A stretch of 9,735 nt of DNA from an uncultured Comamonadaceae bacterium (GTDB taxonomy: Bacteria > Pseudomonadota > Gammaproteobacteria > Burkholderiales > Burkholderiaceae_C): the NCBI GenBank assembly GCA_937871735.1, contig CALMOI010000200.1, positions 1 through 9,735 of the forward strand. The letters run 5' to 3'. The notes under the pieces were generated by a model. The model had not been told where the DNA came from and made no database searches. It saw nothing but the letters and a program-made list of their open reading frames with translations. The position numbers and the translations under genes are program-made. Positions 5,857-9,735 of the stretch are shown here, one piece after another. Positions within the stretch are counted from its first letter, which is position 1. The number at the start of each line of letters is the position of its first letter.

Positions 5857-7824
5857 TCAGGGTCGCTGCTCACCACCTGTTTGCACCATCCACTCCAACA
5901 GCTCCAGCACACTGGGGGGAACGGCTGCCACAGGATCAGAAACAAGGTTCAGATCGACCCGCTCTATCAGTTTGATGACATCGGTGGGAAACGAATTTTG
6001 TCGAGGTTGGGCAATGTGGCTGCGGATGAACCCCAATACCTTCGCAGCCCGATCTTTGCCTCGCTGCAAGACCGCAGGGCCATCGGTCACCAACCTTTCT
6101 CTGGCCAGCGCCATCGCCCGTTGTTGGTGGCTGTTAGTGTGCAGCGCCAACTCAGCCCCCCTTTCACTCTGTAAAGGCTGTTTGAACAACCACATCATCA
6201 GTTGGTCTTGCGCCGCCAAATTGAGTTCAGTATCTCCATCAACTTGTGACAGGGCTTGTGCAATGACTTCATCCAAATTAACGGGCGTGCAAGTTCCCGC
6301 AAATGCACGCACCCAATAGCCCAAAACCTTAGGGGTTAAAAACACCGATTCGATGCTGTGATAGGGCCAGACCAACTTGGCATTGAGTGGGCCTTCGTTG
6401 GCAGGAGAAACCTGAAATCCTGACTCACGGGCGTAATCCTGATCCAGCACCATCGCCACCTTGAATGGTTGTCCATCCTGTGTTGGTGCCCACACCGGAC
6501 TCGCCAGTAGACGCTGAAGTAGGCTGACCATCTTGTCGTTACCTGAACCATCCAGAGGCACCAGCGCCCAGCGTTCAAACTCGCGTCGCTTATCGGTCTG
6601 TTGGCGAAACCGCAGCTCAGCGCAACGCTTGAGCACCTTCGCATCGCCTGGGCCTTCATGGAACAACACTCGCCGCGACGCCATGAAGTTGATGGCGGTA
6701 AATGGCGTCAGATCGGCCCAGTTGCTCAAATCGCCCAACACGGCAGCCTGCCCGCTCAATACGGTGGCTGATGGCGTGGCCGCGCGATCGGTGCGCAGCA
6801 AAGTGGTTCCGGGTTCATCGCCCAGTCGGTTGATGATTTCCACGGAGTGTGTCGCCATAAACAGCTGCGCACCAAACTCCTGCGTCACCAACGACACCAT
6901 GCGCTGGGCCGTACTGCCTTGCAGCCGTGGGTGGAGGTGGGCCTCTGGTTCGTCCAACAAGAACATCACCAAATTGGTTCTGGCACTGGCTTGCCAACGA
7001 GCCAGCGAGGCATACAGCGCAATCAGATTCACCAAGCCCGCCCCTGCGGCTGAAATTTCAATTCCACCATTGGAGTCTTGAAACTCAACTCGCAAAGGCG
7101 ACTCGGTTTCCACGTTATCTCCACTGGTTCGATAGCTGATGCTGGCTCCAATCAACTCGGTCAGAAAAGCATTCAAACGCGCAAGCTGCTGCGGCTCTAA
7201 CCCGATCACAAGGTTGCGCACCACATGACTTTGGTCGCCTGAACCGACCAGCTTGTTCACCACCACACGGGGGCGGTACTCCTCGTCAGTCACGACACCG
7301 TAAAACGGCGGAATGAACACAGCACGTGGTGCGTGCTGACGCAGCCACGCCTTGAGACGGTCACTGTAATCGCCCAGCGTTTTGTCATTAGAAGAGCGCA
7401 GGGGCGCGCCGGGTGCGGTCAAGCGCAGGGTGTACTTGAGCTGCTGGTTGCGGGCATAACCTATGACCAAATCAAGCGCCTGCAAGGCATCTTTATCCCC
7501 AAACACCAATTTGATCTGGAAAGTGCTGCCAGTTCCAACCACCTGATCCAAGAAGAGCGCTTGCCAATCGCGCAAGGCCAGCAACTGACCTGGAGCGTCT
7601 ATCAGCTCGTCTTTGCCGACCACAATACTGGCCGACTCGGCTCGTGCCATCACGCTACCACTGAGCGCCAAGTCCAGTACCTGACACGCCAACAGGATCG
7701 CATGCAGCACCGTGGTCTTGCCCGAGCTATTCGGCCCCATCAGTACAGTGACTGCCGCCAAATCCTGCGCAATGTCCAGTCGCTTGAACCCCCGAAAATT
7801 TTCAATGGTGATGCGCTTGAGCAT
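5857..7824 (-). CDS. ABC-type ATPase with C-terminal TOPRIM/DUF4435-like region (OLD/PARIS-like, putative defence protein)
   Basis: A 655-residue protein. The N-terminal ATPase begins MLKRITIENFRGF and has Walker A GPNSSGKT (30-37), a signature-like SAAGAGLVNL (258-267), Walker B MFLLDEPEAHLHP (287-299, D291, E292) and an H-loop ATHS (H326), as in SMC/RecF-like AAA_15/AAA_21 proteins. From about residue 384 a TOPRIM-like nuclease region follows: E390 in LFHEGPGD, the glycine turn DGSGND (425-430), LDQD with D461 and D463, and HSIESVFL with E492, which fits the IE motif of OLD and DUF4435 proteins. The last 150 residues are helical and not recognised. This order of domains is that of OLD-family nucleases and of fused PARIS-type proteins, many of them anti-phage. 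It lies between two leucine-catabolism genes on the same strand, with a good GAGGA site before its ATG. GC is lower than its neighbours (27/60 at 6181-6240 and 5941-6000, against 40-46/60 in the flanking genes). Nuclease activity and defence role are inferred. Confidence 0.85.
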   Translation of the reverse strand: MLKRITIENFRGFKRLDIAQDLAAVTVLMGPNSSGKTTVLHAILLACQVLDLALSGSVMARAESASIVVGKDELIDAPGQLLALRDWQALFLDQVVGTGSTFQIKLVFGDKDALQALDLVIGYARNQQLKYTLRLTAPGAPLRSSNDKTLGDYSDRLKAWLRQHAPRAVFIPPFYGVVTDEEYRPRVVVNKLVGSGDQSHVVRNLVIGLEPQQLARLNAFLTELIGASISYRTSGDNVETESPLRVEFQDSNGGIEISAAGAGLVNLIALYASLARWQASARTNLVMFLLDEPEAHLHPRLQGSTAQRMVSLVTQEFGAQLFMATHSVEIINRLGDEPGTTLLRTDRAATPSATVLSGQAAVLGDLSNWADLTPFTAINFMASRRVLFHEGPGDAKVLKRCAELRFRQQTDKRREFERWALVPLDGSGNDKMVSLLQRLLASPVWAPTQDGQPFKVAMVLDQDYARESGFQVSPANEGPLNAKLVWPYHSIESVFLTPKVLGYWVRAFAGTCTPVNLDEVIAQALSQVDGDTELNLAAQDQLMMWLFKQPLQSERGAELALHTNSHQQRAMALARERLVTDGPAVLQRGKDRAAKVLGFIRSHIAQPRQNSFPTDVIKLIERVDLNLVSDPVAAVPPSVLELLEWMVQTGGEQRP

Positions 7825-7828
7825 ATGG

Positions 7829-7845
7829 AGAGATCCTCAGAGATC
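7829..7845. repeat. Short direct repeat before the ATPase gene
   Basis: AGAGATC occurs at 7829-7835 and again at 7839-7845, ten bases apart, within the 41-base gap between the carboxylase stop and the ATPase start. The ribosome binding site of the ATPase gene lies between and within the copies. One helical turn of spacing could suit a protein-binding site, but a 7-base repeat may be chance. Confidence 0.5.
7834..7838 (-). promoter_or_regulatory. Ribosome binding site of the ATPase gene
   Basis: GAGGA on the minus strand, 9 bases before the ATG at 7824. It supports this start and independent translation of the ATPase within the leucine operon message. No convincing promoter or terminator is seen in the rest of the 41-base gap. 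Confidence 0.65.
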
Positions 7846-7865
7846 AAATTCTCAAAGGGATCAGC

Positions 7866-9735
7866 TTAACAAACCGCCAACTTCAGCAACTCCGCCCCCT
7901 CGCCCACTTGGTCGCCGGGGGCGTAGAGCAGCTCGGCCACGGTGCCGTCGGCAGGGGCGGCGATGGTGTGTTCCATTTTCATGGCTTCCATCACGGCCAG
8001 GGCTTGGCCTTTTTTGACCACATCGCCCGCTTGCACCGCGAAGGAGACGACTTTGCCGGGCATCGGGGCGGTCAGGCGACCTGCTTCGGCGTGGGTTTCG
8101 CCAGCGTGGGCCAGTGCGTCAATCTCGGTGATTTGGGTCGCGCCCAGCGGGCTGAAGATGTGGACGGTTTCGGCGATCTGCCAAGTCTGCACCACCAAGC
8201 GTTGACCGGCGTAGCGCAGGTCGATGCGGGCGCTGCTGTCGTCGCTAGGCTGGGCCGTCCAGCCCAGCAGGCCGATGTGGTCGGCTATGCGCAGGGTTTG
8301 GTTGCCGTCGTGGCCCAGGGTCAGGTGGGCGATCAGGGCTAGTCCTTGGTATTCAAAGTCGAAACGGCGCACCGAGGGGCCGTGCGAGCGCCAGTTGTCG
8401 CGGCGGCCCAGGGGGTCGCGGCTGGCGTGGGCTTGTTCGTGCGCCAGGGTTTGGGCCACGGCAGCGGCCACGGCCAGCGGCAGGCCGATCTTGTCTTGGT
8501 TGAACAGCACGGCGGCTTCGCGCGGGATCAGGGCGGTGTCCAGCTCGGCCTGAGCAAAGGATCGGCTGCCGACCACATGGCGCAGGAACTGCACATTGGT
8601 CGCCAGCCCGACGATGCGGGTGGCGGCCAGGGCGGCGTCCAGCCGGGCCAGCGCCTGTTCGCGGGTGTCGCCATGCACGATGAGCTTGGCGACCATCGAG
8701 TCGTAATAGGGGCTGATGGCGTCGCCCTCACGCACCCCAGCGTCGATGCGCACCGGCTGCCCGGCGCGGCCTGCTTGCCCGGTCAGCGGCGGCAGGAATT
8801 CGACGTGCTCGGGCAGATGGCAGACGGTGAGCGCGCCGGTGGCGGGCAGGAACTGGTTGTCGGGGTTTTCGGCGCAGATGCGGGCCTCGATGGCGTGGCC
8901 GTGGATGCGCAGCTCGTCCTGGCGCAGCGGCAGCGGCTCGCCACTGGCGACGCGCAGTTGCCACTCGACCAAGTCCTGGCCGGTGATCGCCTCCGTCACC
9001 GGGTGTTCCACCTGCAAGCGGGTGTTCATCTCCATAAAGAAGAAGTTCATGCTGCCGTCAGCGCGCTGCTCGACGATGAATTCCACCGTGCCCGCGCCCA
9101 CGTAGTCCACGGCGCGAGCGGCAACCACGGCGGCAGCACCCATCTGGGCGCGCAGCTCGGCGGTCATGCCGGGGGCGGGGGCTTCTTCCAGCACTTTTTG
9201 GTGGCGGCGCTGCACCGAGCAATCGCGCTCAAACAGATGCACCACATTGCCGTGGGTGTCGCCGAACACCTGAATTTCGATGTGGCGCGGGCGCTGCACG
9301 TATTTTTCGATCAGCACGGCGTCGTCGCCAAAGCTGTTGATGGCTTCGCGCTGGCAGCTTGCCAGGGCGGCGGCAAAGTCTTCGGTCTTCTCAACCACAC
9401 GCATGCCCTTGCCACCGCCGCCCGCGCTGGCTTTGATGAGCACCGGGTAGCCGATGCGGTCGGCCTCGCGTTGCAGCAGCGCCGGGTCTTGGTCTGCGCC
9501 GTGGTAGCCGGGCACCAGCGGCACGCCAGCGCGTTCCATCAGTTGCTTGGATTCGGCCTTGAGCCCCATCGCCTTGATGGCCGACGCGGGCGGGCCGATG
9601 AACACCAGCCCGGCGGCGGCACAGGCTTGGGCAAAGTCCTCGTTCTCGCTCAAAAAGCCATAACCGGGGTGGATGGCCTGTGCGCCTGTGGCCTGCGCGG
9701 CTTCGATGATGGCTTGCCAGCGCAGGTAGCTGTCC
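7866..9735 (-). CDS. liuD: Methylcrotonyl-CoA carboxylase alpha (biotin) subunit, 5' end missing
   Basis: The biotin-carrying subunit that carboxylates biotin with ATP and bicarbonate, for use by the beta subunit on 3-methylcrotonyl-CoA in leucine degradation. The frame runs off the window; about 622 residues are visible, with perhaps 50-75 N-terminal ones missing. The first visible codons read DSYLRWQAII and lead into AIHPGYGFLSEN, so the TTG at 9653 is the L of this motif and not a start. The biotin carboxylase part shows the ATP glycine loop GGGGKGM (9402-9422) and EMNTRLQVEHPVTE (about 8994-9032). A middle domain of about 150 residues follows, then the biotinyl domain with MEAMKMEH, whose biotin-accepting lysine is at 7977-7979. 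Acetyl-, propionyl- and geranyl-CoA carboxylases share this layout; the nearby HMG-CoA lyase makes methylcrotonyl-CoA the best guess. The stop is TAA at 7866-7868. Confidence 0.9.
   Translation of the reverse strand, partial: DSYLRWQAIIEAAQATGAQAIHPGYGFLSENEDFAQACAAAGLVFIGPPASAIKAMGLKAESKQLMERAGVPLVPGYHGADQDPALLQREADRIGYPVLIKASAGGGGKGMRVVEKTEDFAAALASCQREAINSFGDDAVLIEKYVQRPRHIEIQVFGDTHGNVVHLFERDCSVQRRHQKVLEEAPAPGMTAELRAQMGAAAVVAARAVDYVGAGTVEFIVEQRADGSMNFFFMEMNTRLQVEHPVTEAITGQDLVEWQLRVASGEPLPLRQDELRIHGHAIEARICAENPDNQFLPATGALTVCHLPEHVEFLPPLTGQAGRAGQPVRIDAGVREGDAISPYYDSMVAKLIVHGDTREQALARLDAALAATRIVGLATNVQFLRHVVGSRSFAQAELDTALIPREAAVLFNQDKIGLPLAVAAAVAQTLAHEQAHASRDPLGRRDNWRSHGPSVRRFDFEYQGLALIAHLTLGHDGNQTLRIADHIGLLGWTAQPSDDSSARIDLRYAGQRLVVQTWQIAETVHIFSPLGATQITEIDALAHAGETHAEAGRLTAPMPGKVVSFAVQAGDVVKKGQALAVMEAMKMEHTIAAPADGTVAELLYAPGDQVGEGAELLKLAVC

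Noticed and set aside
5830..7865. Target-site duplications or inverted repeats flanking the ATPase gene
   Set aside because: I compared the two short gaps by eye and found no shared repeat longer than a few bases, so no mobile-element boundary can be claimed.
9651..9653. TTG as a possible start of the carboxylase alpha subunit
   Set aside because: The frame stays open upstream to the window edge and encodes the conserved AIHPGYGFLSEN motif; this TTG is the leucine in it.

Overview
The window looks like a chromosomal stretch of a high-GC betaproteobacterium, most likely Burkholderiales/Comamonadaceae. The grounds are protein sequence character and the mix of genes (KgtP-type permease, cNMP/CBS/DUF294 protein, Liu-type leucine catabolism genes, ProX/YbaK plus DUF1289). 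The genus is not determinable by eye. No tRNA, rRNA, CRISPR, transposase or integrase was seen. The window is almost fully coding and has no gene-free stretch over 60 bases.

Layout. Bases 2-892 (+) hold the 3' part of an alpha-ketoglutarate permease (kgtP-like). It converges on a minus-strand pair: a cyclic-nucleotide/CBS/DUF294 nucleotidyltransferase-like protein (1572-3407) followed by a DEDDh 3'-5' exonuclease (919-1575), joined by a 4-base ATGA overlap. A hairpin sits between the convergent ends. Upstream, and also on the minus strand, is a second overlapping trio: ProX/YbaK-type aminoacyl-tRNA deacylase (4338-4862), a DUF1289 small cysteine protein (4096-4341) and a 2-hydroxychromene-2-carboxylate isomerase-like DsbA-fold protein (3464-4099). 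Both junctions are ATGA overlaps, and a hairpin follows the last gene.

Further upstream on the minus strand is part of a leucine/isovalerate degradation operon: the biotin-carrying alpha subunit of methylcrotonyl-CoA carboxylase (7866-9735, N-terminus beyond the window) and hydroxymethylglutaryl-CoA lyase (4906-5829). They catalyse an early and the final step of the same pathway. Between them, in the same direction and with gaps of only 41 and 27 bases, lies a 655-residue ABC-type ATPase with a C-terminal TOPRIM/DUF4435-like nuclease region (5857-7824). This gene is visibly lower in GC than its neighbours. It is of a type known from OLD-family and PARIS-like anti-phage proteins and has no metabolic link to leucine breakdown. 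It is the most notable item here: an apparent single-gene defence candidate placed inside a catabolic operon without interrupting transcription. The operon ends at a strong intrinsic terminator whose loop contains the lyase stop codon.
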